64,000 nt of DNA from Bog-473 sp963704355 (GCA_963704355.1 OY969891.1:4836001-4900000), one strand, 5' to 3'; counted from the stretch's first letter, positions 41,207-50,593 are shown. The notes: generated by a model from the sequence alone, not told the origin. Translations and numbers: made by a program.

Positions 41207-41401
41207 TCAGTCGTCCTCAATCGAGATGGCGCCGGTCGGGCAGCCGTTGACCGCCTCGCGCAGCCGCTCTCGATACTCCTCGGGCGGGTTCTCGTTGAGC
41301 ACGTAGAGGTAGCCGTCGTCGCGCACCTCGAAGACCTCGGGCAAGATGCCCATGCACACGGCGTTGCTGGCACACTCGTCGAAGTCCACGACGACCTTCA
41401 C
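41207..41401 (-). CDS. ferredoxin
   Basis: A 64-residue ferredoxin: MKVVVDFDECASNAVCMG carries the first two Cys ligands and NGCPTGAISIEDD the last. The pattern C-x5-C ... C-P matches [3Fe-4S] (or single-cluster) ferredoxins used with P450s and oxygenases in actinobacteria. GTG 41401 follows GGAGG by 6 nt. It is the last gene of the Ltp/DUF35 operon (44690-41207), and no P450 gene is adjacent. Confidence 0.9.
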   Translation of the reverse strand: MKVVVDFDECASNAVCMGILPEVFEVRDDGYLYVLNENPPEEYRERLREAVNGCPTGAISIEDD

Positions 41402-41486
41402 AAGGACCTCCAGATCGGGAGTTGGCTGGTCAGGGCTGGCTTGGTTCCGCCGAGCATATCGGCCGGGCCTCTGGCCACCAGGGCGC

Positions 41487-42662
41487 TCAGGGCTTGTCGG
41501 CGGCGACCACCCACATGGCGAAGAACTGAGAGCCCCCACCGTAGGCTTGGCCGAGCGCCCGGCGGGCGTCGGGCACCTGGTGTTCGCCGGCCAGCCCGCG
41601 CACCTGCAGCGCCGTCTCGAGAAAGCGGAGCATGCCCGACGCGCCGATCGGGTTCGACGACAGCACGCCCCCCGAGCAGTTCCACGGGATGTCGCCGCCC
41701 TCGATCATGGACGTCGCCCCCTCCTTGGTGAGCTTCCACCCGTCGCCTTCGTCGCAGAAGCCGAGGCTCTCGAGCCACATGGGCTCGTACCAGCTGAACG
41801 GCACGTAGACCTCGGCCATGTCGAAGTCAGCGCGCGGGTTGGTGATGCCGGCCTGGCGGTACAGGTCGGCCGCACACTCGCGGCTGGCCCGAGGGTTCAC
41901 CTGGTCGCGCCCGGCGAACATCGTCGGCTCCGAGCGCATGGCCATGCCGTGGATCCAGGCGGGTGGCCGCCCCGTCTCCGCCTGCGCCGTCCCGGCGGCC
42001 TTCTCCGATCCGATGACCATGGCGGCGGCGCCGTCGGAGGACGGGCACGACTCGAGGTAGTGCAACGGGTCCCACAGCATGATCGACTCCTCCACCATCT
42101 TCATGGAGATGTCCGGGAGGTGCAGGTGCGCGTACGGGTTCATCAGCGCGTGCAGACGGTCCTTGACCGCCACCATCATGCCGACGTCGCTCGGCGCGCC
42201 GGAGCGGTACATGTAGGCGCGGATGATCGGGGCGAAGTACCCGCCCGCTCCGGCCAGCAGCGGCGCCGAGAACGGCTGGGGCACCGACAGCGCCCACATG
42301 GCGTCGGAGTCGCTCTGCTTCTCGAAGGCCACGGTCAGCACCCGCTCGTGGATGCCCGAGGCGACCAGGTGCGACGCCACGATGGCGGTCGACCCTCCGA
42401 CCGACCCGGCCGTGTGCACGCGGAACATGGGCTTGCCCACCGCGCCGAGCGCGGGCGCCAGGTAGAGCTCGGGCATCATGACGCCCTCGAACATGTCAGG
42501 CGCCTTGCCGACCACGACGGCGTCGATGTCGGCGAACGAGAGCCCGGAGTCCTCGAGCGCGGCCACCGCGGCCTCGCGCACGAGCCCCGCGATGGAGACG
42601 TCCTCCCGCTTGGACTTGCAGACCGTCTGGCCCACTCCGATGACCGCGGTGCGCTCAGCCAT
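41487..42662 (-). CDS. Ltp-like thiolase-fold protein A
   Basis: A 391-residue thiolase-superfamily protein starting AVIGVGQTVCKSKREDVSIA. It has the GGVLSSNPIGASGMLRF segment near the C-terminus that is shared with SCP2/Ltp proteins. Where thiolases have their nucleophilic Cys this protein reads VHTAGSVGGSTAIVASH, so it lacks it, as Ltp2-type aldolases do. ATG 42662 overlaps the stop of the second Ltp-like gene by one base. It probably forms an oligomer with the second Ltp-like protein and the two DUF35-type proteins upstream. Confidence 0.8.
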   Translation of the reverse strand: MAERTAVIGVGQTVCKSKREDVSIAGLVREAAVAALEDSGLSFADIDAVVVGKAPDMFEGVMMPELYLAPALGAVGKPMFRVHTAGSVGGSTAIVASHLVASGIHERVLTVAFEKQSDSDAMWALSVPQPFSAPLLAGAGGYFAPIIRAYMYRSGAPSDVGMMVAVKDRLHALMNPYAHLHLPDISMKMVEESIMLWDPLHYLESCPSSDGAAAMVIGSEKAAGTAQAETGRPPAWIHGMAMRSEPTMFAGRDQVNPRASRECAADLYRQAGITNPRADFDMAEVYVPFSWYEPMWLESLGFCDEGDGWKLTKEGATSMIEGGDIPWNCSGGVLSSNPIGASGMLRFLETALQVRGLAGEHQVPDARRALGQAYGGGSQFFAMWVVAADKP

Positions 42663-43747
42663 CACACTCCCTCCAGGACACAGACCAGGTTCTGCTGCAA
42701 GCACGGGCCCGACGTGGCATGGGCCACGGCGCGGTCGGCCTCGCCCGACCAGATGGCCCGGGCCGCCTCGCCGATGCGGATGAGCCCGGCCGACATCATC
42801 GGGTTGGCCGCCAGCGCGCCCCCCGACGGGTTGAGCGACACGCCGTCACCCAGCCCGAGCGCCTCGCTCAAGATCAACTCCTGGTGGGCGTAGGGTGCGT
42901 GCAGCTCGGCCACGTCCACCTTCTTCGCGCCCACCCCGGCCTTCGCCCCCGCCGTCTTGGTGGAGGGGGACACCGTCAGGTCGCGGGCGCCGACCGAGTG
43001 TGTCTCAATCCGGTGGTCGATGCCGGTGATGAACGCCGGACGCTCGCACCACTCATAGGCCTTGTCCCCGGCGGCGAGCACGACGGCGGCGCAGCCGTCG
43101 GTCAACGGGGGCAGCGCGTGGCGCCGCAGCGGTGCGACCTCGTATTCCTCGGCCAGCAGCTGGTCCGGCGAGCGGTCGTAGGCCACCTGCGCCTTGGGAT
43201 TCGACAGCGCCGAACGGCGCGAGCGGCTGGCCACCGCCGCGAAGTCCGCCTCCGTGGCCGTGCCGGCGTCGATCATGGCCTGGGCCTGCAGGGCAGCCAG
43301 CGAAGTGGGGTCCGGCCACAGCGGCGCCAGGTAATAGGGGTCGAGCTGCACGGCCAGGATCTGGCTGAGGTCGCCCATCGACGAACGTCCGAACGAGTAG
43401 ATCAGGGCGGCGTCGATCTCCCCCTCCTGGAGCAGCACCCAGGCCTCGTAGAGCGCCCAGGCGCCGTCCATCTCGACGTGCGACTCGGCCCGGGGCGGCC
43501 ACACACCCACGGCGTCGAGGGCGGCGACGAAGGAGAACGGCCCACCGATTAGGTAGTCGGTCGAGCCCGAGCAGATGAAGCCGACGTCGTCCTTGGTGAT
43601 GCCGATGTTGCCGAACACCTCGGCCACCACCGGCTGGAGCATCTCCACTTCGTTGCGCGCGTCTTCGCGCCGCACGTTGTCGTACTGGGCGAAGGACACC
43701 ACGCCGACCGGTCGGCGGCCCGAGACGAGCTCGGGGAACCCGCTCAC
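42662..43747 (-). CDS. Ltp-like thiolase-fold protein B
   Basis: A 361-residue thiolase-fold protein (VGVVSFAQYDNVRREDARNE at the start, NPSGGALAANPMMSAGLI near the C-terminus). The presumed Cys position reads ESHVEMDGAWALYEAW, without Cys. GTG 43747 overlaps the DUF35 stop by GTGA, and its own stop overlaps the start of Ltp A. Two thiolase-fold subunits encoded side by side with two OB-fold proteins suggest a heteromeric aldolase or acyl-transfer complex. Confidence 0.8.
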   Translation of the reverse strand: MSGFPELVSGRRPVGVVSFAQYDNVRREDARNEVEMLQPVVAEVFGNIGITKDDVGFICSGSTDYLIGGPFSFVAALDAVGVWPPRAESHVEMDGAWALYEAWVLLQEGEIDAALIYSFGRSSMGDLSQILAVQLDPYYLAPLWPDPTSLAALQAQAMIDAGTATEADFAAVASRSRRSALSNPKAQVAYDRSPDQLLAEEYEVAPLRRHALPPLTDGCAAVVLAAGDKAYEWCERPAFITGIDHRIETHSVGARDLTVSPSTKTAGAKAGVGAKKVDVAELHAPYAHQELILSEALGLGDGVSLNPSGGALAANPMMSAGLIRIGEAARAIWSGEADRAVAHATSGPCLQQNLVCVLEGV

Positions 43748-44232
43748 AGGTACTCCTTGTAGGTCTCGTAGTCGGCGTCGGGCTCGCCGGTGGGACGGAA
43801 GTACTTGACCGAGGCCAACGTCGGCCCCAGCTCCTCGGGTGGCACCCAGACCGCCTCCACCCGCAGGCCCATGCGCACCTCGTCGGTCGGGATCTCCTGG
43901 ATCAACCCCATGAACGAGAGGTTGGCCCCGTCGAGAAGGATCTGGCCGCAGATGTACGGGATCTCGATCGACTGGCCGGCGAAGGGTACGTTGACCACGC
44001 AGTAGGTCGTCACGGTGCCGGTGTTCGGGAGCTCGACGATCTCGTCGGTGGGCAGGCCGTCTGTCGGGCAGGAGCCCCGTGAGGGGACGTAGACCTTCTT
44101 GCACTTGGGGCAGCGCTGCCCGATGAACTTGCCCTGCTCGTACCCGAGCAGGTTCTTGCTCATGGCCACGCCGGCGGTGAACACGTAGTCCAGGCGGGTG
44201 TTCGCGTCCATCATCGTCACGGGCTCGCTCAC
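43744..44232 (-). CDS. DUF35 OB-fold protein with incomplete Zn ribbon
   Basis: A 162-residue protein with a CPKC...SCPTD ribbon in which the fourth ligand position is Asp, so Zn binding may be weakened. The OB-fold (TVTTYCVVNVPFAGQ, IPYICGQILLDGANLSFMG) follows. GTG 44232 overlaps the stop of the upstream gene (GTGA), and its stop overlaps the Ltp B start. By analogy with ChsH2 it should bind acyl-CoA and activate the Ltp-like partner. Confidence 0.82.
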   Translation of the reverse strand: MSEPVTMMDANTRLDYVFTAGVAMSKNLLGYEQGKFIGQRCPKCKKVYVPSRGSCPTDGLPTDEIVELPNTGTVTTYCVVNVPFAGQSIEIPYICGQILLDGANLSFMGLIQEIPTDEVRMGLRVEAVWVPPEELGPTLASVKYFRPTGEPDADYETYKEYL

Positions 44233-44690
44233 GACCCACCTCCCACGGCCACGAAGTGGCGGATGTCCTTGACGTGGCCCACGCGCTCGGCCTCGGGGGC
44301 GAACTCGGGCCGCACGCGCATGCCGGTGGTGACGTCGTCGGGCGACGCGGCCGGCAGCACGTGCAGGAACGACGTGTCGGCGCCGTCGAAGCGCACCAGC
44401 ACCCAGGCGAAGGGCTGGTCGAGCGGCTGCTTGGCTCTCGGGCGGGGCACCCAGGACCACGAGGTCACGGTGCCCTCGGGCCCGACCTCCACGATCCCCG
44501 AGGTCTCCTCGCCGGTCTCGGGGTCGTACTCGGTCGGCGGCACGATGACGCGGCCCCCGGTGCCCGTGATCCCGACGACCTTGCCGTCGCGCAGGGCGGT
44601 CAGGAAGGCCCCGATCACCGGTCCGACCGAGCGCACGTAGGGGTACTCGAGCACGTGGTCGGCCGTGTAGATCTCCGACTCGTCTCCCAT
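44229..44690 (-). CDS. second OB-fold (DUF35-like) protein without Zn-ribbon Cys
   Basis: A 153-residue OB-fold protein lacking any Cys, so its ribbon-like N-terminus cannot bind Zn. The fold strands (VTSWSWVPRPR, PFAWVLVRFDGADTSFLH) and the RVRPEF...VGHVKDIRHF tail match DUF35-like acyl-CoA-binding partners. ATG 44690 follows GGGGAGG by 5 nt. It opens the operon that continues with the Zn-ribbon DUF35, two Ltp-like proteins and a ferredoxin. A near-dyad with a KstR-like core lies about 46-64 bp upstream. Confidence 0.75.
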   Translation of the reverse strand: MGDESEIYTADHVLEYPYVRSVGPVIGAFLTALRDGKVVGITGTGGRVIVPPTEYDPETGEETSGIVEVGPEGTVTSWSWVPRPRAKQPLDQPFAWVLVRFDGADTSFLHVLPAASPDDVTTGMRVRPEFAPEAERVGHVKDIRHFVAVGGGS

Positions 44691-44735
44691 CTCACCTCCC
44701 CGAGTGCCCGGAGGCGCACCGGGCCCGGGTGAAAC

Positions 44736-44754
44736 TAGAACAGATTCCAGTTCT
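44736..44754. promoter_or_regulatory. KstR-like half-dyad upstream of the DUF35/Ltp operon
   Basis: TAGAACAGATTCCA (44736-44749) agrees with the mycobacterial KstR consensus TnnAACnnGTTnnA at all but one fixed position (ATT for GTT). AGAAC (44737-44741) and GTTCT (44750-44754) form a wider inverted pair. It lies about 50 bp before ATG 44690. The match is suggestive only. Confidence 0.35.
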
Positions 44755-44782
44755 TTGCCAGGTTGCCAGGTGGCGGGAGGCG

Positions 44783-46336
44783 TCAGCTGTCGAGGGCGGT
44801 GACGTCGACCCCCGCCAGCAGCTGCTCCAGGAAGGCGCGGTCGTTGAGAATGGGGACCTCGGAGACGAACATCCGCCCGTAGCGCTCGAAGTACATGAGC
44901 TGCTTGGCCAGCAGGAAGGTGCCGCGGTCGAAGTCCGACATCAGGCCGCCCGACTCGTCGGCCAGCCTCCTGACCCGGCGCTGGGTCCGGAGACGCCGCA
45001 TGACGGCGCGCACGCTGCGCTGGTGCGCCTCGACGCCCTGGGCCTTGGCCATCTGCATCTGGATCGTCTGCAAGATGCCGGCCAGGCTCACCTCGCCGAA
45101 GGGCCGCGTCAGGGCCGGCTCGAGGACGGAGCGGAAGAACGCGGTGAGGTCGTCGCCCGAGAGCCCGACGGCCATGCCGATGGCCGGGCCGTAGACGTCG
45201 GTGATGTGCTTGGTCACCACGGGCCAGGCCGCCTCGTTACCCATGGCCGCCGACAGCAGCGCAATGAAGAAGCGGTGGGTAGAGGGGTCGAGCCGCCCGA
45301 CGATGCCCCAGTCGATCACCCCGATGCGCCCGTCGCGCAGCAGCATCATGTTGCCGGCGTGCACGTCGCCGTGGAAGGCGCCCCAGCGCACCGTCGTGAG
45401 GAAGAAGGCGCGCATCACCTCCTGTACGAGCGGGGTCGGGTCGAACCCGAGGTCGGCCACCTGGCCGAGGTCGTCGATCGGCACGCCGTCGAAGAACTCC
45501 ATGGTGAGCACGTTGCGCCCCGACAGTTCGACGTAGGGCTCGGGCACGGCCATCAGCTTCAGGTCGAACTCGTTCTGCAGGCGCCGGAAGTGCACCAGCG
45601 AGCGCGCCTCGTTGCGCAGGTCCATCTCCTCGCCGATCTGCACCCGGAACCCGTCGAGCAATTGCAGGACGTTGCCCGCCATCTGGTCGCCCGTCTGGCG
45701 CACCAGGATCTCGAGCAGTGGCTGCATGAGATCGAGGTCCGTCGCCACGATGTGCTCGACGTCGGGGCGCAGCACCTTGACCGCGACCACCCGGCCGTCG
45801 AGCAGGCGGGCCCGGTGCACCACCGCGATGGAGGCGGTGCCGACCGGCTGGGGGTCGAACTCGGCGAACGCGTCGCGCAGCGAGAGGCCGAGGTCTTCTT
45901 CGACCCGCTGGCGGACGTCGGCGAAGGGCACGGCCGGCCCGGTATCGAGGCAGGCCCGGAACTCGTCGGCCACGTCGTCGCCGAACATGCCGGGCGACGA
46001 CGCGATGATCTGCCCGAACTTCATGAACGTGCCGCCCAGGTCCTGGAAGCTCTTGCGCAGCGGCCGGGCCAGTTGGGCCGCCGGCAGGGCCCCGTGGCGG
46101 ATCGTCCGCAGCTGCCGCAGTGCGGTCGGCGTGAAGTGGATCGCCACCACCTTGGCGATGGTCCGGCTCCGGCGCAGCAGCGCGCGCCGGGTCGGGTCGG
46201 GTAGGCGGCGCGGGTAGATGCGCGGCACGTCCTCGGTCAGCGGGCGCGGCGCGGGACCCGAGCCGTGGGGCATGGGCGCGATGCGGCCGGACGGGACGGC
46301 GTGGTCAGCCGGTGCGTCGGCCACGCGTGGGGTCAC
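44783..46336 (-). CDS. AarF/ABC1-family (UbiB-like) atypical kinase
   Basis: A 517-residue ABC1/AarF protein with GGTFMKFGQIIASSP (the KxGQ motif), VGTASIAVVHRA (the Ala-rich nucleotide loop) and WGAFHGDVHAGNMMLLRDGRIGVIDWG (catalytic loop and metal-binding DWG). Such kinases are membrane-associated and needed for isoprenoid quinone or lipid handling. GTG 46336 opens the frame. A Met 21 codons downstream is an alternative start because the first residues are Pro/Ala-rich. The gene is probably separate from the DUF35/Ltp operon. Confidence 0.88.
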   Translation of the reverse strand: MTPRVADAPADHAVPSGRIAPMPHGSGPAPRPLTEDVPRIYPRRLPDPTRRALLRRSRTIAKVVAIHFTPTALRQLRTIRHGALPAAQLARPLRKSFQDLGGTFMKFGQIIASSPGMFGDDVADEFRACLDTGPAVPFADVRQRVEEDLGLSLRDAFAEFDPQPVGTASIAVVHRARLLDGRVVAVKVLRPDVEHIVATDLDLMQPLLEILVRQTGDQMAGNVLQLLDGFRVQIGEEMDLRNEARSLVHFRRLQNEFDLKLMAVPEPYVELSGRNVLTMEFFDGVPIDDLGQVADLGFDPTPLVQEVMRAFFLTTVRWGAFHGDVHAGNMMLLRDGRIGVIDWGIVGRLDPSTHRFFIALLSAAMGNEAAWPVVTKHITDVYGPAIGMAVGLSGDDLTAFFRSVLEPALTRPFGEVSLAGILQTIQMQMAKAQGVEAHQRSVRAVMRRLRTQRRVRRLADESGGLMSDFDRGTFLLAKQLMYFERYGRMFVSEVPILNDRAFLEQLLAGVDVTALDS

Positions 46337-46388
46337 CGGCTCAGGGTAGGCGAGCCGCCCGCCGGCTCACCCATTCCCCTGGTCGGCG

Positions 46389-46769
46389 CTACGAGAACGT
46401 GTTCTGGAGCGAGACCAGCGCCGCCTTGTAGGTGTCGCCGAAGATCGGGGCCATTTCGTCCGGGCTCACGGCGTAGGCCCACGTGACCTTGGAGCCCTCG
46501 CCGTCGGGCTCCACCGTGATGCTGGCCTGGTGGCTGTCGATCGGCACCCCGCCGACCACCGAGTAGGTGATGGTCCGGGTTTCGTCGTCGCGCGAGACCA
46601 GGCGCTCGCGGATCTCCATGCCGAACATGCCGATGATGCGGTCGTCACCCTCGAGACGGAACGAGTCGATGCCGGGGAAGAAGTCCTTCACCGCCCCGAA
46701 GTCGCCGACCCGCCTCCAGACCTCGTCCGGTGCGGCCACCACCGTCACATCCACCGCGCCCTCTGCCAT
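46389..46769 (-). CDS. SRPBCC (START-like) small protein
   Basis: A 126-residue SRPBCC protein: VDVTVVAAPDEVWRRVGDFGAVKDFFPGI begins the typical N-terminal helix-grip, and SKVTWAYAVSPDEMAP the last strands. These proteins bind hydrophobic ligands. ATG 46769 follows GAGGAGG by 7 nt. The longer frame to 47024 overlaps the divergent aldo/keto reductase gene and is rejected. The gene is divergent from that reductase. Confidence 0.85.
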   Translation of the reverse strand: MAEGAVDVTVVAAPDEVWRRVGDFGAVKDFFPGIDSFRLEGDDRIIGMFGMEIRERLVSRDDETRTITYSVVGGVPIDSHQASITVEPDGEGSKVTWAYAVSPDEMAPIFGDTYKAALVSLQNTFS

Positions 46770-46875
46770 CGTCTGCCTCCTCATACTTCTAAGGTCCCCC
46801 AACCCGAAGTCGCCGGTACAGTACAGCGGAGGTCGTTCCGGCGCAGGGACCGGCCACTGAGGGAGGGAGCGCACG

Positions 46876-47808
46876 GTGGAAACGCGCACGATCGGCTCGC
46901 TCAAGGTCAGCGTCGTCGGGCTGGGTTGCAACAACTTCGGGGGGCGCATCGGGGAGCAGCAGACGGCGGCCGTCGTGGGTGCCGCCCTCGATGCGGGCAT
47001 CACACTCTTCGACACCGCCGACATCTACGGCGGGACGAAGAGCGAGACGTATCTCGGTGCCGCGCTCGGCGCGCGCCGGGACGACGTTGTCGTGGCCACC
47101 AAGTTCGGGGCTCCTTACGACGGTCACGAGGGCGGCGCGTCCGCGGCCTACATCCGCCGCGCCGTGGAGGACAGCCTCGGCCGGCTCGGGACGGACCGCA
47201 TCGACCTGTACCAGCAGCACGTTCCCGACCAGAAGACCCCGATCGCCGAGACGATCGGGGCGCTGGCCGAGTTGGTGGCCGAGGGCAAGATCCGCGAGTT
47301 CGGCTGCTCCAACTTCACCGCGGCCATGCTGGCCGAGGCGGCGGCGGCCACGCCGACGAGCGGGCCCGGCTTCGTCAGCGTGCAGAACCAGTACAACATG
47401 CTCCACCGTGACCCCGAGGACGGTGTGCTCAAGGAGTGCGAGAGCCTCGGGATGGCCTTCTTGCCCTATTTCCCGCTGGCCAGCGGGCTGCTGAGCGGCA
47501 AGTACCGGGCGGGCGAGCCGGCCCCCGAGGGCGCCCGGTTGGCCACCATGGGTGACCGGGCGAAGAGCCAGTTGAGCGACGAGCGGCTGGCCCAGGTGGC
47601 CGCCCTCGACGAGCTGGCCCACCGCGACGGGCACAGCGTGCTCGACCTGGCCTTCGCATGGCTGCTGGCGCGCCCCGAGGTGGCGTCGGTCATCGCCGGC
47701 GCGACGAGGCCCGAGCAGGTCACGGCCAATGTCGCCGCCGGCGAGTGGCGGCTCGGCGACGACGTGCTGGCCGAGGTCGACGCCGTGGCGCCTCGCCGAG
47801 CCGGTTAG
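46876..47808 (+). CDS. aldo/keto reductase
   Basis: A 310-residue TIM-barrel oxidoreductase of the AKR family. DTADIYGG gives the Asp and Tyr of the catalytic tetrad, VVVATKFG the Lys and LYQQHVPD the His. VASVIAGATRPEQVTANVAA is the C-terminal NADPH-binding stretch. GTG 46876 follows GGGAGGGA. It is the only plus-strand gene in this stretch and its stop overlaps the convergent DUF6069-like gene by 4 nt. Confidence 0.92.
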   Translation: METRTIGSLKVSVVGLGCNNFGGRIGEQQTAAVVGAALDAGITLFDTADIYGGTKSETYLGAALGARRDDVVVATKFGAPYDGHEGGASAAYIRRAVEDSLGRLGTDRIDLYQQHVPDQKTPIAETIGALAELVAEGKIREFGCSNFTAAMLAEAAAATPTSGPGFVSVQNQYNMLHRDPEDGVLKECESLGMAFLPYFPLASGLLSGKYRAGEPAPEGARLATMGDRAKSQLSDERLAQVAALDELAHRDGHSVLDLAFAWLLARPEVASVIAGATRPEQVTANVAAGEWRLGDDVLAEVDAVAPRRAG

Positions 47809-48323
47809 GGCGCCGTCACCTCGCCACGCGACGGTGCGTGCGCGGCGCGGCGGGCCACCCGCGCCCGGACCGGCGCCAGGTGCACCAGCAGGTTGTAGGT
47901 GATGAGCGCGATGGCCAGGTGCATCACCATGAGCACGGCCACCGCCCGGGCCGGCTGGCCCTTGTGCAGGATCCACAGGTCGGGGAGCCACAAGACCAGC
48001 GTCACCGCGATGGCGAGGCGGAAGAACAACCAGCGGGGCGCCGAGCTGCAGCGGGCGACGATCGGCCACGCCGCGCCGCCGATGATGACGCCGAGCACCG
48101 TGAGCTTGGCGTAGTCGGCGAACTGGAAGTGCACGTAGCCCTTCGTCGACGGGAACAGGTGCGTGCCGATGGCGACCAGGGCGGCGTCGGCGGCCAACGA
48201 CAGGGCGATGGCCAGGACGGTGGCCAGCGCCACGCGCCACCACTCGGGCAGGCGGTGCTCGGGCGAGAAATCCACGTGGGCCCAGGCCAGCACGCGTTCG
48301 ATCACATCGGGCGAAGTGGCCAC
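47805..48323 (-). CDS. DUF6069-like integral membrane protein
   Basis: A 172-residue protein with about four transmembrane segments (ALATVLAIALSLAADAALVA, YAKLTVLGVIIGGAAWPIVA, LAIAVTLVLWLPDLWIL, VLMVMHLAIALITYNLLVHL), the pattern I associate with DUF6069 of actinobacteria. It starts at GTG 48323 and ends in a basic tail. Function unknown. Confidence 0.75.
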   Translation of the reverse strand: MATSPDVIERVLAWAHVDFSPEHRLPEWWRVALATVLAIALSLAADAALVAIGTHLFPSTKGYVHFQFADYAKLTVLGVIIGGAAWPIVARCSSAPRWLFFRLAIAVTLVLWLPDLWILHKGQPARAVAVLMVMHLAIALITYNLLVHLAPVRARVARRAAHAPSRGEVTAP

Positions 48324-48441
48324 GGATCAAGGGTAGAGAAGCCGGTGGCCCCGCCGGATCATCCCTGAGTCGGAATCGGGCGGTGGGCCTCTCATCCTCA
48401 GGGACCGGCGCACCCGCCCGGACACACGGCCGGACGCCGGG

Positions 48442-50593
48442 TCACGACCCGTTGGCCTGCATGATCGCCGCCTCGACGATCTGGATGTCCGGCGGCTGGA
48501 TCGCCAGCGGTCCCCCGGCGACGGGGACCTGCCAGACCATGGAGAGGTAGGGGGTCGGCCCCACGTTCGAGCCGCTCGCACACGGCGGGAAGCCGCTGAT
48601 CTCCAGCGGCGTGGAGGACGTCGCGGAGCCGGTGCCGCAGACCTGGGTGCGCTGGTGCCACTGGACGAGCGCACCGTAGGGCATCGGCGCGGATTTCACC
48701 GTGGCGGGTAGGACGTAGAACGCCCCCGCGAGGACCTCGTGGCCCGACGGCGTGCTCGCGTAGACGAGGCCGTCGACGTGCTGGGGGCTCAGCGTCCGCT
48801 TCGCCGCCGCGTTGGCCGCCACGATCTGCGGGTTCACGTAGTACACGACGGGGTAGTCGGTGGGCGAGACGGGGATGTAGCCCGCCGCGACCGCGTCGGA
48901 CGGGTTCGCGTACTGGGACACTGCGGCGCTCGTCGCCTGGACGTACTGCTCGGCACCGATGTCCTGCGCCGAGGTGAGCCGCGCCGCGCAGCCGCTCTGC
49001 GCCATGTGGATGTCGACGGGACCGTTGTTGCCGTCGGCGAGGAGCGCTTGCGCCTCCGCTTGGGGCAACGCGGCGCCGGTGTAGTGCCAATCCGGCTTCG
49101 TCGTGTTGAAGCCCGCCGCCGCGCTCGGCATCCGCCCCGTTCATGTCCATGCCGTTGCTGCCGCTCATGATCATGTAGGGGGTGTTGGCCAGATCGAGCC
49201 CGGCGATCTGGAGCCCGGTCTGGTGCGGGTGGCAGCTGTCGGCCGTGATCGACTCGTTGGGCGAGGCCGTCGTGCCGCCGGCCGTGCCCCCCATCGCCAT
49301 GCCGGCCATGGCGGAGCTCGTCGATTCTGCGGTGGCCGCGGGGTAGCTGGCGCTGAGCGCGAGGGCAGCGGCGAGGGCCGCCACGCCGAGGCCGACGGCC
49401 GCCGGGCTGCGCCGAAGGAGCTCGCCGGCGGGGGAATGCCAGGCCTCCCTCGACGCAACCACGGTCGGCACCATCGCCGCGGCCAGGAGGATCACGATCG
49501 GCCCCGTGTTGGGGTCGGTGTCCGACCCGGTGAACAGGTTGCCGACGAGGCCCTGGCCGGCGATCCACAGCAAGAACGCGACGACCCCGCCGGCGGCCAG
49601 GACGATGCCGGGGCGACGGGCGACGAGCGGTCCGAAGCCGATGGCCACGGCGACGATGGCGAGGATCCACGCCGTCTGGGTGCCCGTCGTCGAGAACACG
49701 TTGCCCAGGTCGGTCAGGAAGTGCGCGTACCAGCCGGGCTGGCCCGGGGCCATGCCGACGATGGCGCTCTGGATTGAGGTCGTCGTGCGGTTGTCCGGCA
49801 GCACGAAGAGGACCGCGGCCAGCCACCAGTACCCCGCCCACACCGCGAGCGGGGTGATGGAGCGGCCGATGCCCTGGGCGGCGGCCGAGGACGCGACGCC
49901 GACGGGCCGGTCGCTCCAGTCGACGTAGCGGCGGCGCGGCCGGGGCCAGGCCATCAGGCCGAGCAGGGCGTACACGAGGACCGAACCCGGTGCGCCGGTG
50001 AGCGCACTGGCCGTCCCGGTCAGGATCATGCCCAGGCCCTCGCCGATGACCCAGACGCCGAGCGCCCACACGAACGACACCGCGAGGGCGGGGCGCACGG
50101 TGCGCCGGAACAGCAACCCGATGCCGATGAACAGCTGGATCAGCGCGAAGAACGTGTTCCAGACCGCGATGTCGGGCGACAGGAAGTGGCCCACGTGCGT
50201 GATGAGGTCGCCGATGACGAAGGGTTGGCCGTTCGCATTGTTGAGGACGAACGTGGTGATGAAGCCCTGGCCGAACATGTAGGGCTGGAACTGCAGCGCC
50301 GCATCGAGGATCCAGAGGCAGCCCAGGACGACCTGGAGCGTCCGCTGGGTCTTAATGATCGGGGGGAGGTCTCGGTCGCCGCGGTGGCTGGCGTCGTGGG
50401 CGTCGTGGCTTTCGCCGCCGCCTCCGTCGTCATCGCCGTCGTCATCGCCGTCACCGTCGCCGTGGCCGCCGCCGTCGTCGTCCAAGGTCGTGTCGGCGTC
50501 GAAGCCGTCGTCGGCGTCGGCGTCAGCGCTGCGGGCGCGGCCGTCGGAGGGGTCCGACTCCGCCAGAGTTGTGCCCACGTGGTCCACGTCCAT
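48442..50593 (-). pseudogene. polytopic membrane protein, frameshifted before its C-terminal domain
   Basis: The N-terminal frame carries an Asp/Gly-rich acidic tail (about residues 20-70) and then some eight membrane segments (QRTLQVVLGCLWILDAALQ..., DoxX-like first unit), ending in a Met/Gly/Thr-rich stretch and SGSNGMDMNGAD. From there it becomes Arg/Pro-rich, an out-of-frame sign. A coherent 229-residue domain (SAAAGFNTTKPDWHYTGAA to IMQANGS, 49131-48442) continues in another frame. The shift maps to a C run at 49135-49138; deleting one base gives NGRMPSAAAGFNTT. Start ATG 50593, or GTG 50608. Either a sequencing error or a true mutation accounts for it. A second initiation at ATG 49131 is also possible. 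Confidence 0.7.
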
